Shown here: positions 7,049 through 15,458 of the stretch, piece after piece | Numbering within the stretch: position 1 is the first letter of the stretch | Layout: every line of letters starts with the position of its first letter | Origin: JBLNBU01 sp050260215 | GTDB taxonomy: Bacteria; Pseudomonadota; Alphaproteobacteria; Rhodospirillales; Magnetospirillaceae | Reading direction: 5' to 3' | Assembly: GCA_050260215.1 (NCBI GenBank) | Contig: JBLNBU010000014.1 | Location: forward strand, 1 to 31,531 | Length of the DNA: 31,531 nt | The notes under the pieces: generated by a model | What the model saw: the letters and a program-made list of their open reading frames with translations, nothing else | Database searches by the model: none | What the model was told of the DNA's origin: nothing | Position numbers and translations under genes: made by a program

Positions 7049-8830
7049 ATGGCCTACAAGATCATCGACCACACCTACGACGTGGTGGTGGTGGGCGCCG
7101 GCGGCGCCGGCCTGCGCGCCACCATGGGCATGGGCCAGGCCGGCTTCAAGACGGCCTGCATCACCAAGGTCTTCCCCACCCGCTCGCACACCGTGGCCGC
7201 CCAGGGCGGCATCGGCGCCTCGCTCGGCAACATGGCCGAGGACAACTGGCGCTGGCACATGTACGACACCGTGAAGGGGTCGGACTGGCTGGGCGACCAG
7301 GACGCCATCGAATACATGTGCCGCGAGGCGGTGCCGGCGGTCCACGAGCTGGAACACTTCGGTGTGCCGTTCTCGCGCACCCCCGAGGGCAAGATCTACC
7401 AGCGCCCGTTCGGCGGCCACATGTCCAACTTCGGCGAGAAGCCGGTGCAGCGTGCCTGCGCCGCCGCCGACCGTACCGGGCATGCGATCCTGCACACCCT
7501 TTACCAGCAGTGCCTGAAGCACCAGTGCGAGTTCTTCGTCGAGTACTTCGCGCTCGACCTGATCATGGATGCCGACGGCTCGTGCCGCGGCGTCGTCGCC
7601 TGGAACCTGGACGACGGCACCTTGCACCGCTTCCGCGCCCACCAGGTGGTGCTGGCCTCGGGCGGCTATGGCCGCGCCTACTTCTCGTGCACCTCGGCGC
7701 ACACCTGCACCGGCGACGGCCACGGCATGGTCGCCCGCGCCGGCCTGCCGCTGCAGGACATGGAGTTCGTGCAGTTCCACCCGACCGGCATCTACGGCTC
7801 GGGCTGCCTGATCACCGAGGGCGCCCGAGGCGAGGGCGGCTACCTGACCAACTCGGCCGGCGAGCGCTTCATGGAGCGCTATGCCCCCACCGCCAAGGAC
7901 CTGGCCAGCCGCGACGTCGTCAGCCGCGCCATGACCATGGAAATCCGTGAGGGCCGCGGCGTCGGCAAGGGCAACGACCACATCTTCCTGCATCTCGAGC
8001 ACCTGGGCGCCGAGACCCTGGAGCTGCGTCTGCCCGGCATTTCCGAGACCTCGAAGATCTTCGCCGGCGTCGACGTCACCCGCGAACCGATCCCGGTGCT
8101 GCCCACCGTCCACTACAACATGGGCGGCATCCCCACCAACCTGTACGGCGAAGTGCTGCGCCCCACCCCCAGCCATCCCGACGCCACCGTGCCCGGCCTG
8201 ATGGCCATCGGCGAGGCGGCCTGCGTGTCGGTGCACGGCGCCAACCGCCTGGGCACCAACTCGCTGCTGGACATCGTGGTGTTCGGGCGCGCCGCGGCGC
8301 TGCGGGCGGCCGACACCATGAAGCCCGGCCAGGCCCACAAGCCGCTGCCCAAGGACGCCGGCGAGCTGGCGGTGTCCCGCTTCGACCGCCTGCGCAACGC
8401 CAACGGTTCCATGCACACCTCCGAGATCCGGCTGGCGATGCAGAAGACCATGCAGATGGACGCCGCGGTGTTCCGCACCGAGAAGTCCCTGGCCGAGGGC
8501 GTCGACAAGCTGGCCCAGGTCGCCTCGACCCTGCCGCAGATCAAGATCAACGACCGCTCCACCGTGTGGAACTCGGACCTGGTCGAGGCCTTCGAGCTCG
8601 AGAACCTGATGGACTGCGCGCTGGCCACCATCGTCTCGGCCGAAGCCCGCAAGGAATCCCGCGGGGCCCACGCCCACGAGGACTTCCCCAACCGCGACGA
8701 CGTCAACTGGATGAAGCACACCCTGGCCTGGGTCGACGGCGGCAAGGTCAAGCTGGACTACCGTCCGGTGCACACCTACACGCTGACCGACGAGGTCGAG
8801 TACATCAAGCCGCAGAAGCGCGTGTACTAA
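7049..8830 (+). CDS. sdhA: Succinate dehydrogenase flavoprotein subunit
   Basis: 593 residues. SdhA oxidises succinate to fumarate in the TCA cycle using covalent FAD. The N-terminal VVVGAGGAGLRA is the dinucleotide-binding motif. TRSHTVAAQGG has the FAD-linked His at residue 47. FHPTGIYGSGCLITEGARGEGG and HGANRLGTNSLLD carry the substrate-binding and catalytic His/Arg residues. The frame is open 54 bp further upstream into sdhD. ATG 7049 was chosen because MAYKIIDHTYDVVVVG matches the family N-terminus and follows the sdhD stop directly. Confidence 0.97.
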   Translation: MAYKIIDHTYDVVVVGAGGAGLRATMGMGQAGFKTACITKVFPTRSHTVAAQGGIGASLGNMAEDNWRWHMYDTVKGSDWLGDQDAIEYMCREAVPAVHELEHFGVPFSRTPEGKIYQRPFGGHMSNFGEKPVQRACAAADRTGHAILHTLYQQCLKHQCEFFVEYFALDLIMDADGSCRGVVAWNLDDGTLHRFRAHQVVLASGGYGRAYFSCTSAHTCTGDGHGMVARAGLPLQDMEFVQFHPTGIYGSGCLITEGARGEGGYLTNSAGERFMERYAPTAKDLASRDVVSRAMTMEIREGRGVGKGNDHIFLHLEHLGAETLELRLPGISETSKIFAGVDVTREPIPVLPTVHYNMGGIPTNLYGEVLRPTPSHPDATVPGLMAIGEAACVSVHGANRLGTNSLLDIVVFGRAAALRAADTMKPGQAHKPLPKDAGELAVSRFDRLRNANGSMHTSEIRLAMQKTMQMDAAVFRTEKSLAEGVDKLAQVASTLPQIKINDRSTVWNSDLVEAFELENLMDCALATIVSAEARKESRGAHAHEDFPNRDDVNWMKHTLAWVDGGKVKLDYRPVHTYTLTDEVEYIKPQKRVY

Positions 8831-8853
8831 GGCCCAGGGGAAGGAGAAACATC

Positions 8854-9636
8854 ATGGTCGAATTCGCCCTGCCCCCCAACTCCCGGGTCCAGCCCGGCAA
8901 GGCCCACAAGGCCGCGCCCGGGGCCTCGCGGGTCAAGGTGTTCAAGATCTACCGCTACGACCCCGATGCCGGCGCCAACCCGCGCCTGGACAGCTACGAG
9001 GTCGACCTGGACCATTGCGGCCCGATGGTCCTGGACGCGCTGATCAAGATCAAGAACGAGATCGACAGCACGCTGACCTTCCGGCGGTCCTGCCGCGAAG
9101 GCATCTGCGGGTCGTGTGCCATGAACATCGACGGCACCAACACGCTGGCCTGCCTGAAGCCCATCGAGGACATCAAGGGCGACGCCAAGATCTACCCGCT
9201 GCCGCACATGCCGGTGGTCAAGGACCTGGTCCCCGACCTGACCGTGCCCTATGCCCAGCTGGCCTCGATCAAGCCGTGGATGCAGACCCAGACCGCGCCG
9301 CCGCCGGACGGCGAGCGCCTGCAGAGCCCCGAGGACCGCGAGAAGCTGGACGGCCTGTGGGAGTGCATCCTGTGCTTCTGCTGCCAGACCAGCTGCCCCA
9401 GCTACTGGTGGAACGGCGACCGCTACCTGGGCCCGGCGGTGCTGCTGCAGGCGGCGCGCTGGATCCTCGATACCCGCGACGAGTTCACCGGCGAGCGCCT
9501 GGATGCGCTGGAGGACCCGTTCAAGCTGTATCGCTGCCACACCATCATGAACTGCACCCGGACCTGCCCCAAGGGCCTCAATCCGGCCAAGGCCATCGGC
9601 GCCATCAAGGAAAAGCTGCTCGAACGCCGCAGCTGA
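8854..9636 (+). CDS. sdhB: Succinate dehydrogenase iron-sulfur subunit
   Basis: 260 residues. SdhB carries electrons from FAD to ubiquinone through three clusters. Its ligands are visible: SCREGICGSCAMNIDG plus a later Cys for [2Fe-2S] (about residues 79-100), CILCFCCQTSCPSYWW for [4Fe-4S], and CHTIMNCTRTCPKGLNP for [3Fe-4S] and the last [4Fe-4S] ligand. The frame is open well upstream inside sdhA. ATG 8854 was chosen for its AAGGAG site 8 bp before and for family length. Last gene of the operon, followed by an intrinsic terminator. Confidence 0.96.
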   Translation: MVEFALPPNSRVQPGKAHKAAPGASRVKVFKIYRYDPDAGANPRLDSYEVDLDHCGPMVLDALIKIKNEIDSTLTFRRSCREGICGSCAMNIDGTNTLACLKPIEDIKGDAKIYPLPHMPVVKDLVPDLTVPYAQLASIKPWMQTQTAPPPDGERLQSPEDREKLDGLWECILCFCCQTSCPSYWWNGDRYLGPAVLLQAARWILDTRDEFTGERLDALEDPFKLYRCHTIMNCTRTCPKGLNPAKAIGAIKEKLLERRS

Positions 9637-9664
9637 CCGCCGTCAGGCCTGCAAAGACGCGAAT

Positions 9665-9698
9665 GGGCGTCCCGTCACCGGCGGGGCGCCCTTTTTTT
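9665..9698 (+). terminator. Intrinsic terminator of sdhCDAB
   Basis: GGGCGTCCCG (9665-9674) pairs with CGGGGCGCCC (9682-9691), including one G-T pair, around a 7-nt loop. Seven Ts follow (9692-9698). It lies 28 bp after the sdhB stop. It ends just before the stop codon of the converging lipoprotein gene. Confidence 0.88.
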
Positions 9699-9715
9699 GG
9701 CCGATGTCCAGGCCG

Positions 9716-10204
9716 TCAGCGCAGGCTGGGATCGAACCCGCGCGTCGCCATGGGGTCGACAACCGCCTCGGGCGGGCCGGGGATGGCGGTGGCGGCGTCG
9801 GCGGGCTTGTAGCCCTTGCGGGGCTTGCCGGCCTTCTCGTCCTGCCAGGCCTCGACGTCGTTGCGGCTGAACGGGTTGACGTAGCTGCCGTTGGCGAAGC
9901 GCATGGCGGGATCGATGCAGCGATAGACGGCCAGGTGCGGCACCGTCAGGCGGCACTGGTAGGTCTGGACCGAATAAAGGAGCGGGCGCAGGCCCCAGTC
10001 GGCGCAGGCCTCGGCGGCCAGGCGCTCGCGCTCGGCGGCCGGGGTCTCGTTTGTGTAGCAGACGGAAACCAGGCCGTTCCACCCGGCCGGCTTGGGCTTT
10101 TGCACCGTGGCGTCGTAGGCGCGATCGACGAACGCCTCGCCACGGACGCAGCCGGCCAGCGCGGCGGCGGCCAGGAATACGGCGAGCAGGCGGGTCGGGC
10201 GCAT
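9716..10204 (-). CDS. Small lipoprotein of unknown function
   Basis: 162 residues. A hydrophobic N-terminus ends in the lipobox LAGC (Cys about residue 18), so it should be lipid-modified after Sec export. The mature part has four further Cys (in VCYTNE, EACADWG, YQCRL and YRCIDP contexts), spaced as if for two disulfides, then a Pro/Ala-rich tail. No named family was recognised. An ATG nine bases further upstream (10213) lies almost on top of the AAGGGGGA ribosome site, so the ATG at 10204 is preferred. It follows lptG by 22 bp and is probably cotranscribed, which suggests an envelope role, but this is context only. Confidence 0.75.
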   Translation of the reverse strand: MRPTRLLAVFLAAAALAGCVRGEAFVDRAYDATVQKPKPAGWNGLVSVCYTNETPAAERERLAAEACADWGLRPLLYSVQTYQCRLTVPHLAVYRCIDPAMRFANGSYVNPFSRNDVEAWQDEKAGKPRKGYKPADAATAIPGPPEAVVDPMATRGFDPSLR

Positions 10205-10226
10205 CGGATCCATTCCCCCTTGTAGC

Positions 10227-11330
10227 TCAACCGTCCTCGAGATGGAACAGCCCGCCCAGACCCACCAGCGCGGCGAACAGCGCCGGGCTCCACGCGGCCA
10301 TGGCCTGGGGAAGCACCGTCGACTGGCCCAGCGCGTACACCACCTTCGAGAAGAAATAGACGACGAAGCCGGTGGCGACGCCGCCCATGACGCGGACCAT
10401 CAGGCCGCCCGAGCGCATGTTCGGCTTGAGCGAGAACAGCGCCGCCATCAGCACCATGCCGCACAGCAGGAACGGCGAGGCCAGAAGCGACTGCAGGTAA
10501 AGGCGATGCTTGCCCGCCGAGAAGCCGGCGCGCTCGAAGAACGAGATGAAGGCCGGCAGCTGCCAGAACGACAAGGTTTCGGGCGAGGCGAAGTTGTCGT
10601 GGATGCGGTCCAGCGTCAGCTGGGTGGGCAGGCTCATGACATCGACGAACTGGGACGGCCGCCCGGCCTCCATCAGCCAGGCATTCTCGAGGACGAAGTT
10701 GCCCCTTTCCAGCCGCGCCCGCTCGGCCGCAATGCGCCGCGCGAAGTGGTCGGGCCGGTCGTAGATGAAGATGTGCACGGTCTTCAGGTTGAGCACCAGC
10801 CCGTCCTGGTGGACGTCGTCGGAATGCACCACCATCTCGCCGTTGTCATGGGGCTCGCGCAGCCACAGGCCGACCTCGGAGACGTCGAGCGCGCTGCCGC
10901 GCACCGTCAGCAGCTCGTCCTGCATGCGTTCGTAGCGGCCGTACAACGCGGCGGCCAGCGGGTTGAAGGCGGTCACCTCCAGGATGCCCACCACCGCCAC
11001 CACGCCCAGGACCGGCGCCAGGAACTGCCACACCGACACGCCGGCGGCGCGGGCGACCACCAGCTCGTGGGTACGGGTCAGCCGCCAGAAGCACACCATG
11101 GAGCCGATCATCACCGCGAACGGCAGCACCATGTGGGCCATTTGCGGCAGCTTGAACAGCGCCATGGTCATGATGGTGCCGAAGCCCACCCCCGGCCGGC
11201 CGGCGGCGCGCCGGATCAGCTCGATGATGTCGAACAGCATGATCACGCCCATGATCATCAGCATCACCGAAGCCAGCGCCAGCAGGAACTGCCGCCCGAT
11301 GTAGCCGCTCAAGATGGTGGAGATGCGCAT
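10227..11330 (-). CDS. lptG: LPS export ABC transporter permease LptG
   Basis: 367 residues. LptG and LptF form the inner-membrane core of the LptB2FGC machine that extracts LPS and passes it to the periplasmic bridge. Hydrophobic segments lie near both ends (about residues 14-120 and 280-360) around a soluble beta-jellyroll-like middle. FDIIELIRRA, LKLPQ-type FKLPQMAHMVLPFAVMIG and ARAAGVSVWQFL are LptG-like. The frame is open 27 codons further upstream, but MRISTILSGYIGRQF is the family N-terminus, giving ATG 11330. LptF is not next to it, unlike the common lptFG pair. A perfect TATAAT lies 30 bp upstream. Confidence 0.92.
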   Translation of the reverse strand: MRISTILSGYIGRQFLLALASVMLMIMGVIMLFDIIELIRRAAGRPGVGFGTIMTMALFKLPQMAHMVLPFAVMIGSMVCFWRLTRTHELVVARAAGVSVWQFLAPVLGVVAVVGILEVTAFNPLAAALYGRYERMQDELLTVRGSALDVSEVGLWLREPHDNGEMVVHSDDVHQDGLVLNLKTVHIFIYDRPDHFARRIAAERARLERGNFVLENAWLMEAGRPSQFVDVMSLPTQLTLDRIHDNFASPETLSFWQLPAFISFFERAGFSAGKHRLYLQSLLASPFLLCGMVLMAALFSLKPNMRSGGLMVRVMGGVATGFVVYFFSKVVYALGQSTVLPQAMAAWSPALFAALVGLGGLFHLEDG

Positions 11331-11360
11331 GGGTCCTGGCCGAAAGAGATCGGAAGTCAG

Positions 11361-11366
11361 ATTATA
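11361..11366 (-). promoter_or_regulatory. Putative -10 box for lptG
   Basis: The minus strand reads TATAAT, the exact consensus, 30 bp before the lptG ATG in the divergent lptG/pduO intergenic. No convincing -35 hexamer stands 16-18 bp upstream. The plus strand of the same gap offers TTTGCA (11371-11376) and CATAAA (11391-11396), 14 bp apart, for pduO, which is weak. Confidence 0.4.
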
Positions 11367-11425
11367 GCGCTTTGCACGCCGGCTCCATGGCATAAAGCGG
11401 AACCGTCGCAAAGGGAAGGACGAGC

Positions 11426-11989
11426 ATGGTCAGGCTGACCCGCATCTACACCCGCACCGGGGACAAGGGGGAAACCTCGCTGGGCAACGGCGCCCGGGTG
11501 GCCAAGCACGATCTCCGCGTCGAGGCCTACGGCACCGTCGACGAGGCCAACGCCGCCGTCGGCCTGGCCCGCCTGCACGCCGACCCGGCCGCCGACGCCG
11601 TGCTGGCCCGCATCCAGAACGACCTGTTCGACCTGGGCGCCGACCTGTGCACGCCGGCGGCCGAGGCCGAGGAGCCGGGCACCCGCCTGCGCGTCGCCCA
11701 AGCCCAGGTCGACCGCCTGGAAGCCGAGATCGACGCCATGAACGCCGACCTGGCGCCGCTGAACTCTTTCGTGCTGCCGGGCGGCACCCCGCTGGCCGCA
11801 TATCTGCACCTGGCCCGCACGGTGGTGCGCCGGGCCGAACGGCTGATGGTCGCCCTGGCCGGGGCCGAACCGGTCAACCCGCAGGCGGTCGCCTACGCCA
11901 ACCGCCTGTCCGACCACCTGTTCGTCATGGCCCGCCACGCCAACCGCGGCACCGGTGACGTGCTGTGGCAGCCGGGCGCCAATCGCTGA
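11426..11989 (+). CDS. pduO: PduO-type cob(I)alamin adenosyltransferase
   Basis: 187 residues, single-domain length. The enzyme transfers the adenosyl group of ATP to cob(I)alamin to make coenzyme B12. The N-terminal IYTRTGDKGETSLGNG is the ATP-binding signature. EAYGTVDEANAAVGLAR, VRRAERLMVAL and YANRLSDHLFVMAR are the helical-bundle motifs with the conserved Arg and Asp residues. Ribosome site GGGAAGGACGAGC precedes ATG 11426. It is divergent from lptG. No cobalamin riboswitch could be fitted in the 95-bp gap. Other names in use for this family are mmaB and atr; CobA/CobO-type enzymes are unrelated. Confidence 0.93.
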   Translation: MVRLTRIYTRTGDKGETSLGNGARVAKHDLRVEAYGTVDEANAAVGLARLHADPAADAVLARIQNDLFDLGADLCTPAAEAEEPGTRLRVAQAQVDRLEAEIDAMNADLAPLNSFVLPGGTPLAAYLHLARTVVRRAERLMVALAGAEPVNPQAVAYANRLSDHLFVMARHANRGTGDVLWQPGANR

Positions 11990-12013
11990 GGGGCACCCTT
12001 GCGCCGGGCGGCG

Positions 12014-12042
12014 TTGACAACCGGGTTTCCCAGGCATATTGT
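12014..12042 (+). promoter_or_regulatory. Sigma-70-type promoter of etfBA-hbd
   Basis: A perfect TTGACA (12014-12019) is followed after 17 bp by TATTGT (12037-12042), 4 of 6 consensus. This is the best-matched -35 box seen in the window. Predicted transcription starts near 12049, giving a 5' leader of about 68 nt before the etfB ATG. Confidence 0.7.
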
Positions 12043-12116
12043 GCAATGCAATACCTAAATCCGCCAGGCGATACCGATTTAATTTCGTACGCCTTATCAG
12101 AGGGTTGAAGGGTTCC

Positions 12117-12866
12117 ATGAAGCTTCTCGTCGCGGTCAAGCGCGTCATCGACTACAACGTCAAGATCCGGGTGAAAACCGACGGATCCGGGGTCGAGACG
12201 GCCAACGTCAAATACTCCATGAACCCCTTCGACGAAATCGCCGTCGAAGAGGCCGTGCGCCTGAAGGAAGCCGGCAAGGCCACCGAGATCGTGGTGGTCA
12301 GCATGGGTCCCGCGGCGGCGCAGGAAACCATCCGCACCGCGCTCGCCATGGGCGGCGACCGCGGCATCCTGGTGCAGACCGAGGACGAGTTGCAGCCCTT
12401 GGCGGTGGCCAAGCTGCTGAAGGCGCTGGTCGACAAGGAGCAGCCGGGGATGGTGATCCTGGGCAAGCAGGCCATCGACGACGACAGCAACCAGACCGGC
12501 CAGATGCTGGCGGCGCTGCTGAAGTGGCCGCAGGGCACCTTCGCCTCGAAGGTCGCGCTGGGCGACGGCGGCGTCGAGGTCGTGCGCGAGGTCGACGGCG
12601 GCCTGGAGACCGTGGCGCTGGCGCTGCCGGCGGTGGTCACCACCGACCTGCGCCTCAACGAGCCGCGCTACGCCAGCCTGCCCAACATCATGAAGGCCAA
12701 GAATAAGCCCATCGACACGGTGGCCCCGGCCGATCTGGGCGTCGACACCGCCCCGCGGCTGGTGACCCTGAAGGTCGAGGAGCCGGCCAAGCGCAAGGCG
12801 GGCATCAAGGTGGCCGACGTCGCCGCCCTGGTCGACAAGCTGAAGAACGAAGCCAAGGTGATCTGA
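12117..12866 (+). CDS. etfB: Electron transfer flavoprotein beta subunit
   Basis: 249 residues. With EtfA it forms the FAD/AMP heterodimer that takes electrons from acyl-CoA dehydrogenases and passes them to ETF-ubiquinone oxidoreductase. MKLLVAVKRVIDYNVKIRVK, MNPFDEIAVEEAVRLKEAG, and the AMP-binding stretch with GKQAIDDDSNQTGQMLAALL are family hallmarks. The segment LRLNEPRYASLPNIMKAKNK holds the dehydrogenase recognition loop. The frame is open 26 codons upstream, but ATG 12117 gives the standard N-terminus and has GAAGGG before it. etfA starts 2 bp after the stop. Confidence 0.96.
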   Translation: MKLLVAVKRVIDYNVKIRVKTDGSGVETANVKYSMNPFDEIAVEEAVRLKEAGKATEIVVVSMGPAAAQETIRTALAMGGDRGILVQTEDELQPLAVAKLLKALVDKEQPGMVILGKQAIDDDSNQTGQMLAALLKWPQGTFASKVALGDGGVEVVREVDGGLETVALALPAVVTTDLRLNEPRYASLPNIMKAKNKPIDTVAPADLGVDTAPRLVTLKVEEPAKRKAGIKVADVAALVDKLKNEAKVI

Positions 12867-12868
12867 CG

Positions 12869-13810
12869 ATGAGCATCCTGGTCCTTGCCGAGCACGAAGC
12901 CGGCCAGATCAAGTCCGCCACCCTGCACGCGGTCACCGCGGCCGCCAAGATCGGCGGTCCCGTCGACCTGCTGGTCGCCGGCGGCTCCACCGCCAAGGCC
13001 GCCGCCGAGGCCGCCGCCAAGATCGCCGGCGTCGCCAAGGTGCTGGTGGCCGAAGACGCCGCCCTCGAGCATCCGCTGGCCGAGCCGCTGGCCGACCTGC
13101 TGGTGACCGTCGCCAAGGGCTACGGCCACGTGCTGGCCGCCTCGACCACCTACGGCAAGAACGTCCTGCCCCGCGTCGCCGCCCTGCTCGACGTGGCCCA
13201 GGTTTCGGACATCTGCGCGGTGGTATCGGCCGATACCTTCGTGCGTCCGATCTATGCCGGCAACGCGCTGGCCACCGTGCAAAGCAAGGACGCCGTCAAG
13301 GTGATCACCGTGCGCACCACCGCCTTCGAGGCCGCCGCCGCCACCGGTGGCTCGGCAGCGGTCGAGACGGTCGCCGCGGCTGCCGCCGGCGCCGCGTCGC
13401 GCTTCGTCGGCCAGCAGCTGTCCAAGTCCGAGCGCCCCGAGCTGACCAGCGCGCGGGTAATCGTTTCCGGCGGCCGCGGCATGCAGTCGGGCGACAACTT
13501 CCACCTGCTGGAAGCCATCGCCGACAGGCTGGGCGGCGCCGTCGGCGCCAGCCGCGCCGCGGTCGATGCCGGCTTCGTCCCCAACGACTTCCAGGTCGGC
13601 CAGACCGGCAAGATCGTCGCCCCCGACCTCTATATCGCGGTCGGCATTTCGGGCGCCATCCAGCACCTGGCGGGCATGAAGGATTCCAAGGTCATCGTCG
13701 CCATCAACAAGGACGAGGAAGCCCCCATTTTCCAGGTGGCCGACTACGGCCTGGTCGCCGATCTGTTCAAGGCGCTGCCGGAATTGGCCGACGCCTTGGG
13801 CAATAAGTAA
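12869..13810 (+). CDS. etfA: Electron transfer flavoprotein alpha subunit
   Basis: 313 residues. Partner of EtfB; its C-terminal domain binds the redox FAD. The N-terminal half begins MSILVLAEHEAGQIKSATL. The FAD domain shows the canonical GGRGMQSGDNF, GASRAAVDAGFVPNDFQVGQ, and GISGAIQHLAGMKDSKVIVA blocks followed by NKDEEAPIFQVADYGLVAD. Tight coupling to etfB (2-bp gap) fits the fixed 1:1 complex. hbd follows 43 bp later, linking electron transfer to beta-oxidation or butyrate-type acyl-CoA metabolism. Confidence 0.96.
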   Translation: MSILVLAEHEAGQIKSATLHAVTAAAKIGGPVDLLVAGGSTAKAAAEAAAKIAGVAKVLVAEDAALEHPLAEPLADLLVTVAKGYGHVLAASTTYGKNVLPRVAALLDVAQVSDICAVVSADTFVRPIYAGNALATVQSKDAVKVITVRTTAFEAAAATGGSAAVETVAAAAAGAASRFVGQQLSKSERPELTSARVIVSGGRGMQSGDNFHLLEAIADRLGGAVGASRAAVDAGFVPNDFQVGQTGKIVAPDLYIAVGISGAIQHLAGMKDSKVIVAINKDEEAPIFQVADYGLVADLFKALPELADALGNK

Positions 13811-13853
13811 CAACCAGGCCCTATACTCTGCCCATCGCCAACGGAGACCAGTC

Positions 13854-14726
13854 ATGATCCAGAAAATCGGAGTCATCGGAGCCGGCCAGATGGGCAACGG
13901 CATTGCGCATGTCTGCGCGCAGTCCGGGTTCGACGTTGTTCTTCTCGACATCGCCGAGGACCGCGTCAAGAAGGGCCTGGCCACCATCGACAAGAACCTG
14001 ACCCGCCAGGTGTCGAAGGGCAAGATGACCGAGGCCGAGAAGGCCGCGGCGCTCGCCCGCATCAAGCCGACGGTCAACTACCCCGACTTCGGCGACTGCG
14101 ACCTGGTCATCGAGGCCGCCACCGAGGACGAGCAGGTCAAGCGGGCCATCTTCCAGAAGCTGTGCCCGGTGCTGCGTCCCGACGCCTACATCGCGTCCAA
14201 CACCTCGTCCATCTCGATCACCCGCCTGGGTGCCGCCACCGACCGTCCCGGCCGGTTCATGGGCATGCACTTCATGAACCCGGTGCCCCTGATGGAGCTG
14301 GTCGAACTGATCCGCGGCATCGCCACCGCCGAAGAGACCTTCGCCGTGGTGCGCGAGATGGTGGTGAAGCTGAAGAAGACCCCGGTTTCGGCCGAGGACT
14401 TTCCCGCCTTCATCGTCAACCGCATTCTGCTGCCCATGCTCAACGAGGCGGTCTACACCCTGTATGAGGGCGTGGGCAGCGTCGAGGCCATCGACAACGC
14501 CATGAAGCTGGGCGCCCACCATCCCATGGGTCCGCTGGAACTGGCCGACTTCATCGGCCTGGACACCTGCCTGGCGGTCATGCAGGTCCTGCACGACGGC
14601 CTGGCGGACACCAAGTACCGCCCCTGCCCGCTGCTGGTGAAGTACGTCGAGGCCGGCTGGCTCGGCCGCAAGACCGGCCGCGGTTTCTACGACTACTCGG
14701 GCGAGAAGCCGGTTCCGACCCGCTGA
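13854..14726 (+). CDS. hbd: 3-hydroxybutyryl-CoA dehydrogenase
   Basis: 290 residues, the length of short 3-hydroxyacyl-CoA dehydrogenases. It interconverts 3-hydroxyacyl-CoA and acetoacetyl-type CoA with NAD(P). The Rossmann motif GVIGAGQMGNGIAHV is at residues 5-19. The catalytic His lies in FMGMHFMNPVPLMELVE. ASNTSSISITRL and the C-terminal HHPMGPLELADFIGLDTC and KTGRGFYDYS are family motifs. ATG 13854 has GGAGACC upstream. Position behind etfBA suggests one operon serving fatty-acid or polyhydroxybutyrate-related acyl-CoA turnover. Close homologues are also named hbdA or paaH. Confidence 0.94.
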   Translation: MIQKIGVIGAGQMGNGIAHVCAQSGFDVVLLDIAEDRVKKGLATIDKNLTRQVSKGKMTEAEKAAALARIKPTVNYPDFGDCDLVIEAATEDEQVKRAIFQKLCPVLRPDAYIASNTSSISITRLGAATDRPGRFMGMHFMNPVPLMELVELIRGIATAEETFAVVREMVVKLKKTPVSAEDFPAFIVNRILLPMLNEAVYTLYEGVGSVEAIDNAMKLGAHHPMGPLELADFIGLDTCLAVMQVLHDGLADTKYRPCPLLVKYVEAGWLGRKTGRGFYDYSGEKPVPTR

Positions 14727-14740
14727 TCTGCCGCACATTG

Positions 14741-14780
14741 AAAACCCCCTTCCCCGCGATCGCCGGGGGAGGGGGTTTTT
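14741..14780. terminator. Bidirectional terminator between hbd and CBS gene
   Basis: CCCCCTTCCCCG (14745-14756) pairs with CGGGGGAGGGGG (14764-14775), with one G-T pair. The stem is flanked by AAAA on the left and TTTTT on the right, so it works on both strands. It lies 14 bp after hbd and 9 bp beyond the CBS gene stop, exactly between convergent genes. Confidence 0.88.
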
Positions 14781-14789
14781 CCATGGCGT

Positions 14790-15233
14790 TCAGTGCGCCG
14801 GCGCCGACGATTGGCCGGACTGGCGCGACACTCCTTCAAGCGCATGCTCGGCCGCCTGCTGGCAGCCGCCGCTCTCGGCGATGTCGCCGAGACTGAGCAC
14901 GCCGACCAGCCGCTTGTCGCGGTTGAGCACCGCCAGCCGGCGGATCTGCTTGTCCGCCATCAGCTCGGCCGCCTCGTCGGTGTCCTGGTCTTCGAAGCAG
15001 TAGACGATGTCGCTGCTCATGGCCTCGCGCACCGTCGCCGAATTGGGGTCCTTGCCCTCGCACACCGCGCGGATGGTGATGTCGCGGTCGGTCAGCGATC
15101 CGACCAGCCGGTCGTTCTCGCCCACCGGCAGGAACCCGGTGTCACACTCCTTCATCAACTTCGCCGCCTCGCGCAGCGTGGTGCCGGGGTCGATGATCTT
15201 GACGTCCTTGCTCATGCACTCGCGGATCTGCAT
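14790..15233 (-). CDS. Two-CBS-domain protein
   Basis: 147 residues, made almost entirely of a pair of CBS motifs (about 1-60 and 68-122): VKIIDPGTTLREAAKLM...GFLPVGENDRLVGSLTDRDI and DQDTDEAAELMADKQIRRLAVLN...LVGVLSLGDIA. Such pairs bind adenine nucleotides such as AMP, ATP or SAM and act as sensors. No catalytic domain is attached, so the partner is unknown. The frame extends 30 codons upstream, but ATG 15233 has GGGAGGACAGGC just before it and starts the domain (MQIRECMSKDVKII). The C-terminal 25 residues are Ser/Gln/Ala-rich and look disordered. Confidence 0.88.
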   Translation of the reverse strand: MQIRECMSKDVKIIDPGTTLREAAKLMKECDTGFLPVGENDRLVGSLTDRDITIRAVCEGKDPNSATVREAMSSDIVYCFEDQDTDEAAELMADKQIRRLAVLNRDKRLVGVLSLGDIAESGGCQQAAEHALEGVSRQSGQSSAPAH

Positions 15234-15247
15234 GCCTGTCCTCCCGT

Positions 15248-15281
15248 GATTTCGGAAATCCCGTACCCAGCCGATATCGGC
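15248..15281. repeat. Two adjacent inverted repeats upstream of the CBS gene
   Basis: GATTT-CGG-AAATC (15248-15260) and the perfect 12-bp palindrome GCCGATATCGGC (15270-15281) lie 15-48 bp before the CBS-gene start codon. They may be operator sites for that gene. No promoter boxes were convincing around them. The rest of the intergenic (15282-15458) shows no clear element except the AGGGAGGG ribosome site of the next gene. Confidence 0.35.
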
Positions 15282-15458
15282 AGGAATCCCGACGGGTCCA
15301 CGAGGCGGATGGTGGGGTACCACGTTGGGAGGATTGGGGGGGGCTCAGGCGAAGACGCGCTGCATCCAAATCGCGCATCACCGTTCAATGGAACATCGTC
15401 GTTCCGTTGCGCCGATTGGTCCTCTAGCATTGCCCCGGCACCAGGGAGGGATTAAGCA

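Noticed and set aside
11331..11425. Cobalamin riboswitch before pduO
   Set aside because: The gap is only 95 bp and shared with lptG; no B12-box-like sequence or room for the fold.
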